From Thioalkalivibrio sp. ALJT (lineage in GTDB: Bacteria; Pseudomonadota; Gammaproteobacteria; Ectothiorhodospirales; Ectothiorhodospiraceae), in the NCBI RefSeq assembly GCF_000381825.1, contig NZ_KB907132.1:19708-83707 (forward strand): a DNA stretch of 64,000 nucleotides, in the 5' to 3' direction. The position numbers and the translations under genes are program-made. How positions within the stretch are numbered: position 1 is the first letter of the stretch; every line of letters starts with the position of its first letter. This document shows positions 13,229 through 22,794 of this stretch, piece by piece. The notes under the pieces are model-generated. The model had not been told where the DNA came from. It worked only from the letters and a program-made list of their open reading frames with translations, and did no database searches.

Positions 13229-14265
13229 TGGCCCTGGACGTTGCGCGACTGGAGCAGGAGCTGAGTCGCGGTCTGGCGCCCGTCTATCTGCTGCTGGCGG
13301 AAGAGCCGTTGCAGGCCATCGAGGCGGCAGATGTCATCCGCGTGGCGGCGCGCGCCCAGGGTTTTCTGGAGCGGACGGTGCTGGATCTGACCGCGCAGTC
13401 CGACTGGGGGCCGTTCGAGGCCGCGGTGCGCGATCGTTCGCTGTTCGCCGAGCGGGCATTGCTGGATCTGCGTCTGGCCACCGGCAAGCCGGGCAAGACC
13501 GGGGGCGATCACCTTAAGGCCTATGCCGCCGATCCGCAGCCGGATCTGGTGCTGCTGCTGCAGTTGCCACGGCCGGACAGCGCCATGCGCCGGGCGGCCT
13601 GGTTCAAGGCGCTGGAGAGCCGTGCGGTGGTGATCCATGCACGCCCGGTCCCGCCGGCGCAGCTCGGGGGCTGGATCCGCGGGCGCCTGCACAAGTACGG
13701 CCTGCGCATTACCGATGACGCCCTGGCGCTGCTGGTCTCGCGCGTCGAGGGCAACCTGCTGGCCGCGCGTCAGGAGATCGAGAAGCTGGCCCTGGCGGGT
13801 GTGAGCGAGATCGACCTCGATGTCCTGGCCGCAGCCACGACGGACAGTGCCCGCTTCGAGCTGTTCGCCCTGGCCCCGGCGGCCCTGCGCGGTAACGTCC
13901 GCCATGCCTTGCGCATGCTGGAGGGGCTGCTGGATGAGGGGCAGCCGGAGCCGCTGATCCTGTGGGCACTGGCGCGCGAGTGCCGCCTGCTGGTGCAGGC
14001 GATGGAGCGCAAGGCGGCGGGGGCGCCGGATCGCGAGGCCTTCCAGGGCAGTTTCGGCGATGGTCAGAAGGCCCTGCGTCAGGCGATGTCGCGGCTGAAC
14101 CTGGCGCAGGCACGGGCCCTGCTGGGCGCGGCCGCGCATGTGGATCGCGTCATCAAGGGTCAGGAAAACGGCAATGCCCGGCAGGGGTTGCTAGACTTGG
14201 TGGCCCGTATGGCGGGGCGTCCGCTGACGCTGGCCGAACCCGCTCTGAACCCGGAACGAGTCTGA
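13228..14265 (+). CDS. holA: DNA polymerase III delta subunit HolA
   Basis: Clamp-loader subunit that opens the beta sliding clamp. The 345-residue protein has the family length. Its N-terminus, [20 protein letters not shown], is the usual delta start, in which [14 protein letters not shown] replaces an active P-loop because delta does not hydrolyse ATP. The C-terminal collar region is helical. The start ATG 13228 shares its A with the lptE stop. The chi subunit (holC) of the same holoenzyme lies at 17.7-18.2 kb on the other strand. Confidence 0.95.
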
Positions 14266-14269
14266 CTGC

Positions 14270-15574
14270 ATGAACGCTGCCGTAAACCCCACCGAATCTG
14301 CCACTGCCGACGTGACTGCCCAGGTCGAGGTCCTCGGTCGTACTGCCCGTGCCGCCTCGCGGCGCATGGCCGAGGCCGAGCCGGGCGCGAAGAACGCAGC
14401 CCTGCAGGCGATCGCCGAGGGTATCGCCGCGCGCCGTGCCGAACTGGTGGAGGCGAACAGCCGGGACCTGGAGGCCGGGCGCGCACGCGGGCTGGACGCC
14501 GCGATGCTGGATCGCCTGGCGCTGACCGATGCGCGCATCGACACCATGATCGAGGGCTGCCGCCAGGTGGCGGGTTTGCCCGATCCGGTGGGCACGATCT
14601 CGGATATGGCCTATCAGCCGAGCGGCATCCAGGTCGGCCAGATGCGCGTGCCGCTGGGCGTGATCGGCATCATCTACGAGTCGCGCCCGAACGTGACCAT
14701 CGACGCCGCCGCCCTGTGTCTGAAGTCCGGCAACGCCGCGATCCTGCGCGGTGGCTCCGAGGCCCTGCATTCGAATCAGGCCCTGGCCGCGATTATCCAG
14801 GCCGGGCTGGAGCAGGCCGGCCTGCCGCGCGAGGCGGTGCAGGTGGTGCCGACCACCGACCGTGCGGCGGTGGGCGCGCTGCTGCGCATGCCGCAGTACG
14901 TGGACGTGATCGTCCCGCGCGGCGGCAAGGGCCTGATCGAGCGGGTTAGCAATGAGTCGCAGATCCCGGTGATCAAGCACCTGGACGGCGTCTGCCACGT
15001 GTATGTGGACGGCAGGGCCGATCTCGACAAGGCGCTGGCGGTCGCGGTGAACGCCAAGACCCAGCGCTATGGCACCTGCAACACCATGGAGACGCTGCTG
15101 GTGCATGCGGACCAGGCCGAGGCCTTCCTGCCGCGCCTGGCGACGGCCCTGGGCGAGCACCAGGTGAGCCTGCGTGGCTGTGCGCGCACCCGGGCCATCC
15201 TCGCGAATGCCGGGACGGACATCGCCGAGGCCACCGAGGACGACTGGGTGGCCGAATACCTGGGGCCGATCCTCGCGATCCGCGTGGTGGACGATCTGGA
15301 CGCGGCAATCGACCACATCAATACGTACGGTTCGCATCACACCGACACCATCATGACCGAGGACTACACCCGCGCCCGGCGTTTCCTGCGTGCGGTGGAT
15401 TCCAGTTCGGTGATGGTGAATGCCTCCACCCGCTTCGCCGATGGCTTCGAATACGGCCTGGGCGCCGAGATCGGCATCTCCACCGACAAGCTGCACGCGC
15501 GCGGCCCGGTAGGCCTGCATGGCCTGACCACCCTCAAATACGTGGTGTTCGGCGACGGCCATGTGCGTGGCTGA
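14270..15574 (+). CDS. proA: Gamma-glutamyl phosphate reductase ProA
   Basis: NADPH-dependent reduction of glutamyl-5-phosphate to the semialdehyde in proline biosynthesis. The 434-residue ALDH-fold protein carries the catalytic Cys in [13 protein letters not shown] and the family stretch [18 protein letters not shown]. It sits between holA and nadD, where E. coli has no proA; this insertion is seen in many gammaproteobacteria. No proB is nearby. Gaps to its neighbours are 4 and 6 bases, so it is within the operon. Proline catabolism (putA, putP) is encoded 22 kb away. Confidence 0.96.
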   Translation: MNAAVNPTESATADVTAQVEVLGRTARAASRRMAEAEPGAKNAALQAIAEGIAARRAELVEANSRDLEAGRARGLDAAMLDRLALTDARIDTMIEGCRQVAGLPDPVGTISDMAYQPSGIQVGQMRVPLGVIGIIYESRPNVTIDAAALCLKSGNAAILRGGSEALHSNQALAAIIQAGLEQAGLPREAVQVVPTTDRAAVGALLRMPQYVDVIVPRGGKGLIERVSNESQIPVIKHLDGVCHVYVDGRADLDKALAVAVNAKTQRYGTCNTMETLLVHADQAEAFLPRLATALGEHQVSLRGCARTRAILANAGTDIAEATEDDWVAEYLGPILAIRVVDDLDAAIDHINTYGSHHTDTIMTEDYTRARRFLRAVDSSSVMVNASTRFADGFEYGLGAEIGISTDKLHARGPVGLHGLTTLKYVVFGDGHVRG

Positions 15575-15580
15575 CCCGGC

Positions 15581-16231
15581 GTGATCGGGATCCTTGGCGG
15601 CACCTTCGATCCGATCCACTTCGGGCATCTGCGTCCGGCGCTGGAGATCCAGCAGCATCTGGGTCTGGAACGGGTACACTTCATCCCCTGCCACGTGCCG
15701 CCGCATCGCGCGAGCCCGGGCACCGGCAGCGATGACCGCCTGGCGATGGTGGAACGGGCAATCCGTGATGTGCCGGGCTTTGTGGCGGACCGCCGCGAGC
15801 TGGATCGTGCCGGGCCGTCCTATACCGTCGATACCCTGCTCAGCTTCCGCGAGGAGCTGGGGCCGGAGGCGCCGCTGGTGCTGATCATGGGCATGGACGC
15901 CTTCGCCGGACTGCCGTCGTGGAACCGCTGGAAGCAGATCTTCGAGCTGGCGCATATCGTCGTCTCGCACCGGCCCGGCAGCCCGGCCTCGCAGGACCTG
16001 GGAGGCTGGCTGGGGGATGCCGCCACGCATGATCCGGGGGCGTTGCGCAATGCCCCCGGCGGGCTGGTCTATTTCCAGCCGGTGACCCAGCTCGACATCT
16101 CCGCCACGGCCATCCGCGACGAGCTGCGCGCGGGGCGCAGCCCGCGCTTTCTGCTCCCCGAGGCCGTCAACCGCTACATTCAGGACCGCGGCCTGTACCG
16201 GGCCGGGTCGAACCGCAATCACGGGATATGA
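15581..16231 (+). CDS. nadD: Nicotinate-nucleotide adenylyltransferase NadD
   Basis: Makes NaAD from NaMN and ATP in NAD synthesis. The 216-residue protein starts at GTG 15581. The nucleotidyltransferase motif GGTFDPIHFGHLRPA is at residues 5-19, and the C-terminal ISATAIRDELRAGRSPRFLL corresponds to the ISSTxIR motif. Its last codons overlap the rsfS start (ATGA), keeping the E. coli holA-nadD-rsfS order. Confidence 0.96.
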   Translation: MIGILGGTFDPIHFGHLRPALEIQQHLGLERVHFIPCHVPPHRASPGTGSDDRLAMVERAIRDVPGFVADRRELDRAGPSYTVDTLLSFREELGPEAPLVLIMGMDAFAGLPSWNRWKQIFELAHIVVSHRPGSPASQDLGGWLGDAATHDPGALRNAPGGLVYFQPVTQLDISATAIRDELRAGRSPRFLLPEAVNRYIQDRGLYRAGSNRNHGI

Positions 16232-16632
16232 CCGACAGCATGAACAGCGAACAACTCCTGGAGCTGGTGACCACCGCTCTGGATGACATGAAGGCCCAGA
16301 ACATCCGCAGCATCGACGTGCGCGGCAAGACCACGCTGGCGGACTACATGGTGATCGCCTCCGGGACCTCCGGGCGGCATGTGCAGTCGGCCGCCGAATC
16401 GGTGGCGATGACGGCCAAGGAGGCCGGCATCCAGCCGCTGGGGGTCGAGGGCCAGGAGAGCCAGGAGTGGGTGCTGGTGGACCTGAACGACGTGATCATC
16501 CATGTGATGCTCCCGGAGACCCGCGACTTCTACAACCTGGAAAAGCTCTGGCTGGCCGAGGAGGCCGCGGATACGGAAAAGGCCGCCCCGGAAGACCCCA
16601 GCCTGGAACGCGTCCGCCGCCTGCGCGGCTGA
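16228..16632 (+). CDS. rsfS: Ribosomal silencing factor RsfS
   Basis: Binds L14 on the 50S subunit and blocks subunit joining under starvation. The 134-residue product has the compact family fold with DYMVIASGTSGRHVQSAAES and EWVLVDLNDVIIHVM. A charged C-terminal extension of about 20 residues is longer than in E. coli. It overlaps nadD by 4 bases and precedes rlmH by 15 bases. Order nadD-rsfS-rlmH is conserved. Confidence 0.95.
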   Translation: MTDSMNSEQLLELVTTALDDMKAQNIRSIDVRGKTTLADYMVIASGTSGRHVQSAAESVAMTAKEAGIQPLGVEGQESQEWVLVDLNDVIIHVMLPETRDFYNLEKLWLAEEAADTEKAAPEDPSLERVRRLRG

Positions 16633-16647
16633 CCGGGGCGCGCCGCC

Positions 16648-17118
16648 ATGCGCCTGGACCTGATCGCGATCGGCAAGCGCATGCCCGACTGGGTGGCGGC
16701 CGGGTTCGACGAGTACGCCGGTCGTCTGCCGCGCGAGCTCAACCTGAACCTGCAGGCCCTGGCCGGACCCTCCGGGGCCAGGTCCATGGATACGGCCACG
16801 CTGCTGCGGCGCGAGGGCGAGATCCTGCTGAAGGCCATCCCCGAGGGCGCCCGCGTGATCCTGCTGGACGAGCGCGGCAAGGGCGTGGACACCCAGGGCA
16901 TCGCGCGGCGCCTGGCCGACTGGCAGCAGGACGGGCGCGATATCGCGCTGGTGATCGGCGGGGCGGCGGGACTGGATGAGGCCGTGCGCGCCCGCGCGGA
17001 ATGGGCCTGGTCGCTGTCGCCGCTGACCTTCCCGCACATGCTGGTGCGGGTGCTCGTCGCCGAGCAGCTCTACCGCGCCTGGTCGCTGCTGAACAATCAC
17101 CCCTACCACCGCGCGTGA
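16648..17118 (+). CDS. rlmH: 23S rRNA pseudouridine1915 N3-methyltransferase RlmH
   Basis: SPOUT methyltransferase acting on pseudouridine 1915 in the 70S ribosome. The 156-residue protein is full length. The SAM-binding knot contains LVIGGAAGLDEAV, and the C-terminal signature LSPLTFPHMLVRVLVAEQLY is intact, ending NNHPYHRA. The stop is embedded in the GTGA that begins maf. Confidence 0.97.
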   Translation: MRLDLIAIGKRMPDWVAAGFDEYAGRLPRELNLNLQALAGPSGARSMDTATLLRREGEILLKAIPEGARVILLDERGKGVDTQGIARRLADWQQDGRDIALVIGGAAGLDEAVRARAEWAWSLSPLTFPHMLVRVLVAEQLYRAWSLLNNHPYHRA

Positions 17119-17708
17119 CCGCCGTGGCGCATCCGCTGCTGCTGGCCTCCGCCTCCCCGCGCCGCCGCGAACTGCTGGAGCAGATCCAGCTCGCCTTCGA
17201 GGTGGCCCCGATGGACGTGGACGAGACCCCGTTACCGGGCGAGTCACCGGAGGCGCTGGTCGAGCGCCTCGCCATCGCCAAGGCCGAAGCGGCCATTGCG
17301 TGCGGCATCCCGGGGCAGTGGGTGCTGGCCGCGGATACCGTCGTCGCGGCGGGCGACGAGGCCCTGGGAAAGCCCGCGGATTTCGCCGACGCCGAGGCCA
17401 TGCTGCAACGCCTTTCCGGCGGGGAGCACCGGGTGGTATCCGGCATGGCGCTGGGCCGGCCCGGTGCATCCATGCGGGCATGCACCGTGACGACCCGCGT
17501 GCGGATGCGCCCGCTGACGTCATCCGACATCGAGGCCTACTGGGCGACCGGCGAGCCGCGTGGCAAGGCCGGCGCCTATGCCATCCAGGGCCGTGGCGCC
17601 GCGTTTGTCGAGTGGATCGAGGGCTCCTACACCAATGTGGTCGGCCTGCCGCTGTTCGAGCTGGAGGCCTGGCTGCGCGAGATCCCGGACCCGCCGCCGC
17701 GCGTCTGA
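17115..17708 (+). CDS. maf: Maf-family nucleotide pyrophosphatase
   Basis: House-cleaning NTP pyrophosphatase of the Maf/YhdE-YceF family. The start chosen is GTG 17115, overlapping the rlmH stop; a second GTG nine bases later is possible. The 197-residue protein has LLASASPRRRELLEQI, DVDETPLPGESPEAL and AADTVVAAGDEALGKPAD, the family's nucleotide site with catalytic Asp. Exact substrate (dTTP/UTP against m7GTP) cannot be fixed by eye. Downstream, E. coli continues with mrdA-mrdB; here the strand switches. Confidence 0.92.
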   Translation: MTAVAHPLLLASASPRRRELLEQIQLAFEVAPMDVDETPLPGESPEALVERLAIAKAEAAIACGIPGQWVLAADTVVAAGDEALGKPADFADAEAMLQRLSGGEHRVVSGMALGRPGASMRACTVTTRVRMRPLTSSDIEAYWATGEPRGKAGAYAIQGRGAAFVEWIEGSYTNVVGLPLFELEAWLREIPDPPPRV

Positions 17709-17729
17709 ACCGACCCCGTCAGCGCCCCC

Positions 17730-18152
17730 TTACTGGATGTTGTGGTGGTCCAGCGGGTAGCCGCGCTCCTTGAAGTAGCGGTAGCGGGCGCGGCCCGCCT
17801 CGCGTTCCGCTTCCTCGCCGCCGACGATATCCGCGACGCGCTCGAAGCGCCCGCAGTACTCCGGCACCTCCGGCGCCAGATTGATCAGCACGTCACAGCG
17901 CTCCGACGGGGCATGGGCCTCGTGCAGCGAGATCGGGACATCCATGTCGCGCACGTCGGTGCTGTGCGGCAGGAAGGCGGTGTCCTCGAAGGTCCACAGC
18001 CACTCGTCCAGGGTGCGCGTCAGCTCCGGCGAGCCGGTGTGGATGTGCACGCGCCGGCCCTGGCCGCTGGCCTTCTTCGCCAGGCGGCAGGTGAAGCGCA
18101 GGCGTGCCTCCGGGGCCGGGTCCTGCAGCAGGTAGAAGCTGACGTGGGTCAT
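17730..18152 (-). CDS. holC: DNA polymerase III chi subunit HolC
   Basis: Clamp-loader accessory subunit that binds the SSB tail and links psi. The 140-residue protein begins MTHVSFYLLQDPAP and shows the family features FTCRLAKKASGQGRRVHIHT, LDEWLWTFEDTAFLPHS and DVLINLAPEVPEYCGRFERV. It follows pepA by 16 bases on the same strand, the same order (pepA-holC) as in E. coli. It is convergent with maf. Confidence 0.95.
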   Translation of the reverse strand: MTHVSFYLLQDPAPEARLRFTCRLAKKASGQGRRVHIHTGSPELTRTLDEWLWTFEDTAFLPHSTDVRDMDVPISLHEAHAPSERCDVLINLAPEVPEYCGRFERVADIVGGEEAEREAGRARYRYFKERGYPLDHHNIQ

Positions 18153-18168
18153 CCGCGCCCGACCCGGG

Positions 18169-19647
18169 TCAGGCCTGGTCGAGCAGGTAGCGCATCAGCA
18201 TCGGCACCGGGCGGCCGGTCGCCCCCTTCTCCTTGCCGCTCTTCCAGGCCACGCCGGCGATGTCGACATGCGCCCAGGTGTAGTCCTCGGTATAGCGCGA
18301 CAGGAAGCAGGCAGCGGTGATGGTGCCGGCCGGGCGCCCGCCGATGTTGGCCATGTCGGCGAAATTGCTCTTCAGCTGCTCCTGGTACTCCGGCCACAGC
18401 GGGAGCTGCCAGCCGCGATCGCCGGTCGCTTCGCCGGCGGACAGCAGGTCTTTCGCCAGGCGCTCGTTGTTGCCCAGGATCGCCGCGCCCTGATGGCCCA
18501 GCGCGATGATGCAGGCCCCGGTCAGGGTGGCGATGTCGATCACCGCCTTCGGCTTGTAGCGCTCGACCCAGGTCAGCGCATCGGCCAGCACCAGGCGGCC
18601 CTCGGCGTCGGTGTTCAGGATCTCGACGGTCTGCCCGGACAGCGTGGTGACGATGTCGCCGGGGCGGGTCGCGCGGCCGTCGGGCATGTTCTCGGCACTG
18701 GTGACGACGCCGACCACGTTAATCGGCAGCCCCAGCTCGCAGCAGGCCTCGATCACCCCGAACACGCTGGCCGCGCCGCACATGTCGTACTTCATCTCGT
18801 CCATCTCGGCGCCGGGCTTCAGCGAGATGCCACCGGTATCGAAGGTGATGCCCTTGCCGACCAGTACCACCGGGGCGTCGTCTTTCTTGCCCCCGGAGTA
18901 TTCCATTGCGATCAGGCGCGGCGGGCGTTCGGAGCCCTTGCCCACCGCCAGGATGGCGCCGGCGCCGAGTTTCTCCAGGTCCTTCTCGTCCAGCACCGTG
19001 GCCTTCAGCGACTTGTACTGCTTCGCCATCTCGCGGGCGGTGTCGGCCAGGCTCTCCGGGTAGCAGACATTCGGCGGGGTGTTGCCCAGGTCCTTCGCGC
19101 GGTTCACCCCGGTGGCGATCGCCGTGGCCTCGGTGCAGGCCTTTTTCGCGGCCGCTGCGTCCCCGTGTTCCACGCACAACTGGATCTTGTCCAGCTTCAC
19201 CGGTGTGGTCTCCTCCTTGCCCTTGAACGCGGTAAAGCGGTAGGCGGCATCCGAGATTGCCGCGACCAGACTGTGCACCACCCAGGCGATATCCTGGCCG
19301 CGTGGCTGGAAGTCCGCGACCGCAATCACCGCGCTGGTGGCCGGGCGCTCGACCAGCGCGGCGGCCAGGGTCTGCACCGCCTTGCGTGCGGCGCGGGTAT
19401 CGAAGTCCTTCTTCGCCCCCAGACCGATCAGGAGTGCGCTACCCTTGGCACCACTGCCGGGCAGCAGTAACCGGCTGCCGGCCTCGCCGTCTATCTCGCC
19501 GGCCTTCAGCAGGGCCGCGATCTCGCCGTCGCGCGCGGCGTCGAGGGCGCTGGCGCCCGCGGCCGGCTTGCGTTTATGGGCGATCCCGGCGGCGCGGATG
19601 CTGACGCGGGGTTTGTCGAGGGTCGAGGTGGTGACGGAGAATTGCAT
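18169..19647 (-). CDS. pepA: Leucyl aminopeptidase PepA
   Basis: Dizinc M17 aminopeptidase; in E. coli it also acts as a DNA-binding architectural factor. The start chosen is ATG 19647 (MQFSVTTSTLDKPRV) behind GGGAGG; the open frame continues far upstream but is not protein-like there. The 492-residue protein contains GKGITFDTGGISLKPG, DMCGAASVFG and the signature NTDAEGRLVLADALTW, which together carry the metal and catalytic residues. It is divergent from lptF with an 88-base gap, as in E. coli. Confidence 0.96.
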   Translation of the reverse strand: MQFSVTTSTLDKPRVSIRAAGIAHKRKPAAGASALDAARDGEIAALLKAGEIDGEAGSRLLLPGSGAKGSALLIGLGAKKDFDTRAARKAVQTLAAALVERPATSAVIAVADFQPRGQDIAWVVHSLVAAISDAAYRFTAFKGKEETTPVKLDKIQLCVEHGDAAAAKKACTEATAIATGVNRAKDLGNTPPNVCYPESLADTAREMAKQYKSLKATVLDEKDLEKLGAGAILAVGKGSERPPRLIAMEYSGGKKDDAPVVLVGKGITFDTGGISLKPGAEMDEMKYDMCGAASVFGVIEACCELGLPINVVGVVTSAENMPDGRATRPGDIVTTLSGQTVEILNTDAEGRLVLADALTWVERYKPKAVIDIATLTGACIIALGHQGAAILGNNERLAKDLLSAGEATGDRGWQLPLWPEYQEQLKSNFADMANIGGRPAGTITAACFLSRYTEDYTWAHVDIAGVAWKSGKEKGATGRPVPMLMRYLLDQA

Positions 19648-19735
19648 GAATGCCTCCCGAAAATGAGTCGAGTTATGGTACCAGCGCCGAACGGCGCCCG
19701 ACCACGCGCCCTGCGGGCAGCGGGGTGATGCGCGA

Positions 19736-20854
19736 ATGATGCTGCGTCGCGCCGAGCGCTTGATTGCCCGTGAGCTGCTGGTCACCCAGACCGCAGTCAC
19801 GATCGTTTTGCTGCTGGTCATTATCGGCGGCGTCCTCGGGCGGGTCCTGCGCGATGTCGCCGAAGGGACGATCCCGGTGGATTTCCTGCCGGGCATGGTG
19901 GCCTTTGGTGCCTTCAAGGGGATTGTCTTTCTGTGGCCCGTCGCCCTGTTCCTGGCGTTCATGCTGGTGCTGGGGCGCCTGCAACGCGACAGCGAACTGA
20001 TCGCGCTGCAGGCCAGTGGCATGTCCTTCGCGGCGCTGTACCGGGCGTTGTTCTGGGTCGCGGCGCCGGCCGCCCTGTTCCTGTTGCTGTTGATGACCCT
20101 GGTGGTGCCGCGTACCGAGGCCAAGGTGGACCAGTTACGCGACCTGGCCGAGCAGCGCTCGGATCTGGTGGGGATTACACCCGGGCGGTTTCTGCGCTCG
20201 CGTGTCGGAGACCAGGTCTTCTTTGCCGAGCGCCTGAGCACGGATCGCGAGGCCCTGCTGGAGGTATTCATCTACCGCGAGGTGGATGGCGAGGTCCAGG
20301 TCACCGTGGCGGAACGTGCGATCCCCGATCCCGCGGACGAGGGCAGCGGCTTTCTGATCCTGGAGAACGGCTATCGCCACGTGGGGGTACCCGGTGAGGC
20401 CAGCTTCCGCATGCTTGAATTCGAGCGCCTGCGGACCCAGGTGACCGAACCGGACACCGGGGCGGGCCGGCAGTCGCTGAATGCGATGGCGACGCTGGCG
20501 CTGTGGGAGCAGCGTGACCGTCCGGGTCCCCGAGCCGAGCTGGAATGGCGCATCGCGATGCCCCTGTCGATCCTGGTGCTGACGCTGATTGCGCTGCCGC
20601 TGGCGCTGGTACCGCCCCGTAGCGGGCGCTATGCGCGTATCCCGGCGGCGATCGGGGTGTACGTGCTGTACGCGAATTTCCTGATCCTCGGGCAGGGCCA
20701 GTTGTCCGACGGGCGTACCCCGCTGGCACTGGGGCTGTGGTGGACGCATGGCCTGATGCTCGTGCTGTGGCTGCTGCTGGCCTGGCGCAAGGGCCTGCTG
20801 GCGCTGGGCCAGCGCGCGCCACGGCGCGCGGAACCGGCCGGGGCGCGACCATGA
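19736..20854 (+). CDS. lptF: LPS export permease LptF
   Basis: Inner-membrane permease of the LptB2FGC ABC transporter that extracts LPS. The 372-residue protein has the YjgP/YjgQ layout: three transmembrane segments within residues 1-110, a periplasmic jellyroll (about 115-265), then three more segments to about 355. RRAERLIARELL and LRDVAEGTIPVDFLPG at the N-terminus are family-like. The stop overlaps the lptG start (ATGA), so the two subunits are translationally coupled. Confidence 0.95.
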   Translation: MMLRRAERLIARELLVTQTAVTIVLLLVIIGGVLGRVLRDVAEGTIPVDFLPGMVAFGAFKGIVFLWPVALFLAFMLVLGRLQRDSELIALQASGMSFAALYRALFWVAAPAALFLLLLMTLVVPRTEAKVDQLRDLAEQRSDLVGITPGRFLRSRVGDQVFFAERLSTDREALLEVFIYREVDGEVQVTVAERAIPDPADEGSGFLILENGYRHVGVPGEASFRMLEFERLRTQVTEPDTGAGRQSLNAMATLALWEQRDRPGPRAELEWRIAMPLSILVLTLIALPLALVPPRSGRYARIPAAIGVYVLYANFLILGQGQLSDGRTPLALGLWWTHGLMLVLWLLLAWRKGLLALGQRAPRRAEPAGARP

Positions 20855-21924
20855 CGACGGTGCTCGGGCGCTACATCATGCGCCAGGTGCTGATCGGGAC
20901 TGTGCTGGCGGTCGTGCTGCTGGTGGCGCTGGACGCCGTGTTTGCCCTGATCGACGAACTGCGCGACACCGGCCGGGGTGACTATGGTCTGCGCGAGGCA
21001 CTGCTGTATGTGGCCCTGACCCTGCCGCGCCGGATGTACGACATGCTGCCCTCGGCGGCCCTGCTTGGGGGGCTGCTGTGGCTGGGTAATCTGGCGGCCA
21101 ACAGCGAGTTGACGGCGATGCGCGCGGCCGGGATGACCCTGGGGCGTTTTATCGGCTGGGTGATGCAGGCCGGGCTGGTCGTGGTAGTGGTCATGGTGGT
21201 GGTGGGCGAGTTGTTCGCTCCGGCCGCCGAGAGCCGGGCCCAGCATCTGAAGGCCAGCGCCTTCGATGAACAGTTGAGCGTGAGCCCGATCGGATTGTGG
21301 GCGCGGGATGGCAGTCGCATGGTGCAGGCGGATACCGTGCTGCACGGGAACCGTCTGATCGGCGTGCGCATCATCGAGATCGGTCCGGATCGCGAGCCGC
21401 GCGAAATCACGCGCGTGGAGAGTGCGCAATACCAGGACGGAGCCTGGCAGCTGCAGGGCGTGGAACGGTCGCGGCTGTCTCTGGAATCTGTAGAGACGGA
21501 GCACGTGGAAACCGAGACCATCGAGCGCCTGATCGCGCCCGAATACTTCGACGTGCTGGTGGTCGAACCCAACCAGATGGCAGCCCAGGACCTGGCGCGC
21601 TATATCGACTACCTGCGCGACAACCGTCTCGACGTGGCCCCCTATGAGGTCGCGTTCTGGCAGCGCATTACGCTGCCCGCCAGCACCTTTGTCATGCTGC
21701 TGCTGGCGATCCCGTTCCTGTTCGGTTCGCAGCGCGAAGGTGGCGCCGGACGCCGGCTGTTCATCGGCATCGCGATCGGCGTCTCCTTTGCCATCGTGAT
21801 GCGCGCAATGACCCACCTGGGCCTGGTCTACGACCTGCCCCCGGTGCTGGCAGCCAGCCTGCCGGTGATCCTGTTCCTGGGGCTGGCCCTGCTGGCGCTG
21901 CACCGCATGGCGCAGCGCACATGA
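20851..21924 (+). CDS. lptG: LPS export permease LptG
   Basis: Partner permease of LptF in the LPS exporter. The start chosen is ATG 20851 (MTTVLGRYIMRQVLIG), overlapping the lptF stop. The 357-residue protein shows the same six-helix plus periplasmic-domain layout, with family-typical LRDTGRGDYGLREALLYV and LPRRMYDMLPSAALLGGLLWLG near the N-terminus. Its own stop overlaps the next gene by 4 bases, so the esterase downstream is probably co-expressed. Confidence 0.95.
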   Translation: MTTVLGRYIMRQVLIGTVLAVVLLVALDAVFALIDELRDTGRGDYGLREALLYVALTLPRRMYDMLPSAALLGGLLWLGNLAANSELTAMRAAGMTLGRFIGWVMQAGLVVVVVMVVVGELFAPAAESRAQHLKASAFDEQLSVSPIGLWARDGSRMVQADTVLHGNRLIGVRIIEIGPDREPREITRVESAQYQDGAWQLQGVERSRLSLESVETEHVETETIERLIAPEYFDVLVVEPNQMAAQDLARYIDYLRDNRLDVAPYEVAFWQRITLPASTFVMLLLAIPFLFGSQREGGAGRRLFIGIAIGVSFAIVMRAMTHLGLVYDLPPVLAASLPVILFLGLALLALHRMAQRT

Positions 21925-22565
21925 TGCGATTCCTGCGCGGGCTGTTCCTGGTCGCGTTGCTGTTCCTGCTGGCCGCCTGTGGCGGGGCAGGGCCGGACGC
22001 GTTCGACCCGCTGCCCCGCCAGGCCACGGTGCTGGCATTCGGTGACAGCGTGACGCACGGGACCGGGGCCGGCCGGGGCGAGGACTATCCGGCGCGCCTG
22101 GCCACCATCACTGGCTGGACGGTCATCAACGACGGGGTGCCGGGGGACCGCGCCGGCAGCGCGCGCGAGCGTCTTGCCCCGAGCCTGCGCGAACACACGC
22201 CCGATCTGGTGCTGATCTGGCTGGGCGGCAACGACTTCCTGCGCCAGCGCGACCCGGCGGTGGTACAGGAGGATTTGCGTGGACTGGTGGAGACCGTTCG
22301 CGACCATGGGGCACAGCCCCTGTTGCTGGGGGTGCCGCGGGCCTCCGCCCTGGGCGCCGCCACCGGCCGCCTGCGGGATGACCCGATCTACCGTGAGCTG
22401 GCGCGTGAGGAGCAGGTGCCCCTGATCGAGGGGGTGCTCTCCGGGGTGCTGTCCGATCGCGCATTGCGAGCGGACCCGATCCACCCCAACGCGCGCGGCT
22501 ACCGCCGCATCGCGACCGAGATTGCCGAGTCCCTGGACGATCTTGGCCTCTGGCTCGCTCCCTGA
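21921..22565 (+). CDS. SGNH/GDSL-family esterase lipoprotein
   Basis: Probable periplasmic esterase/lysophospholipase of the TesA/arylesterase type. The 214-residue protein has a signal peptide with lipobox LLAAC (Cys20), so it is likely membrane-anchored, unlike soluble TesA. The four SGNH blocks are visible: FGDSVTHGTG (Ser), NDGVPGDRAG (Gly), WLGGNDFLR (Asn) and DPIHPNARGY (Asp, His). It is translationally coupled to lptG by an ATGA overlap, which suggests an envelope-lipid role; that is inference. Confidence 0.88.
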   Translation: MMRFLRGLFLVALLFLLAACGGAGPDAFDPLPRQATVLAFGDSVTHGTGAGRGEDYPARLATITGWTVINDGVPGDRAGSARERLAPSLREHTPDLVLIWLGGNDFLRQRDPAVVQEDLRGLVETVRDHGAQPLLLGVPRASALGAATGRLRDDPIYRELAREEQVPLIEGVLSGVLSDRALRADPIHPNARGYRRIATEIAESLDDLGLWLAP

Positions 22566-22582
22566 TTCTTGCCGAGCGCTCA

Positions 22583-22606
22583 AGGAAACACTGTTCGGTG
22601 TTTCCT
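22583..22606 (+). terminator. Stem-loop after the lptF-lptG-esterase operon
   Basis: AGGAAACAC, loop TGTTCG, GTGTTTCCT: a perfect 9-bp stem 18 bases after the esterase stop. It lacks a T tract, so it may be an intrinsic-like or Rho-linked end. The rest of the gap to 22794 shows no gene. Confidence 0.45.
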
Positions 22607-22794
22607 GATGCTCAAAAGCCATTCATGGGGGGCGTAAGCCGGGCAGGTTCCGGGACAGGGGCGGATGGGGAAAAACGGACCACCCATGGTGGCGCTGCAT
22701 CTCCCGGCCGCCCGAGCGGGTGCTCTACAAGGCCTTCCTGTCTTCACAACCTTGCTGTTCGCCGCGCTTGATCCCGGGCCGGAGGCGGGTCAGG

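Noticed and set aside
22583..22606. Similarity of AGGAAACACTG to the MITE end GGGAAACACTG
   Set aside because: Only about 10 bases match and the arms are separated by a 6-base loop; a simple terminator-like hairpin is the easier reading.
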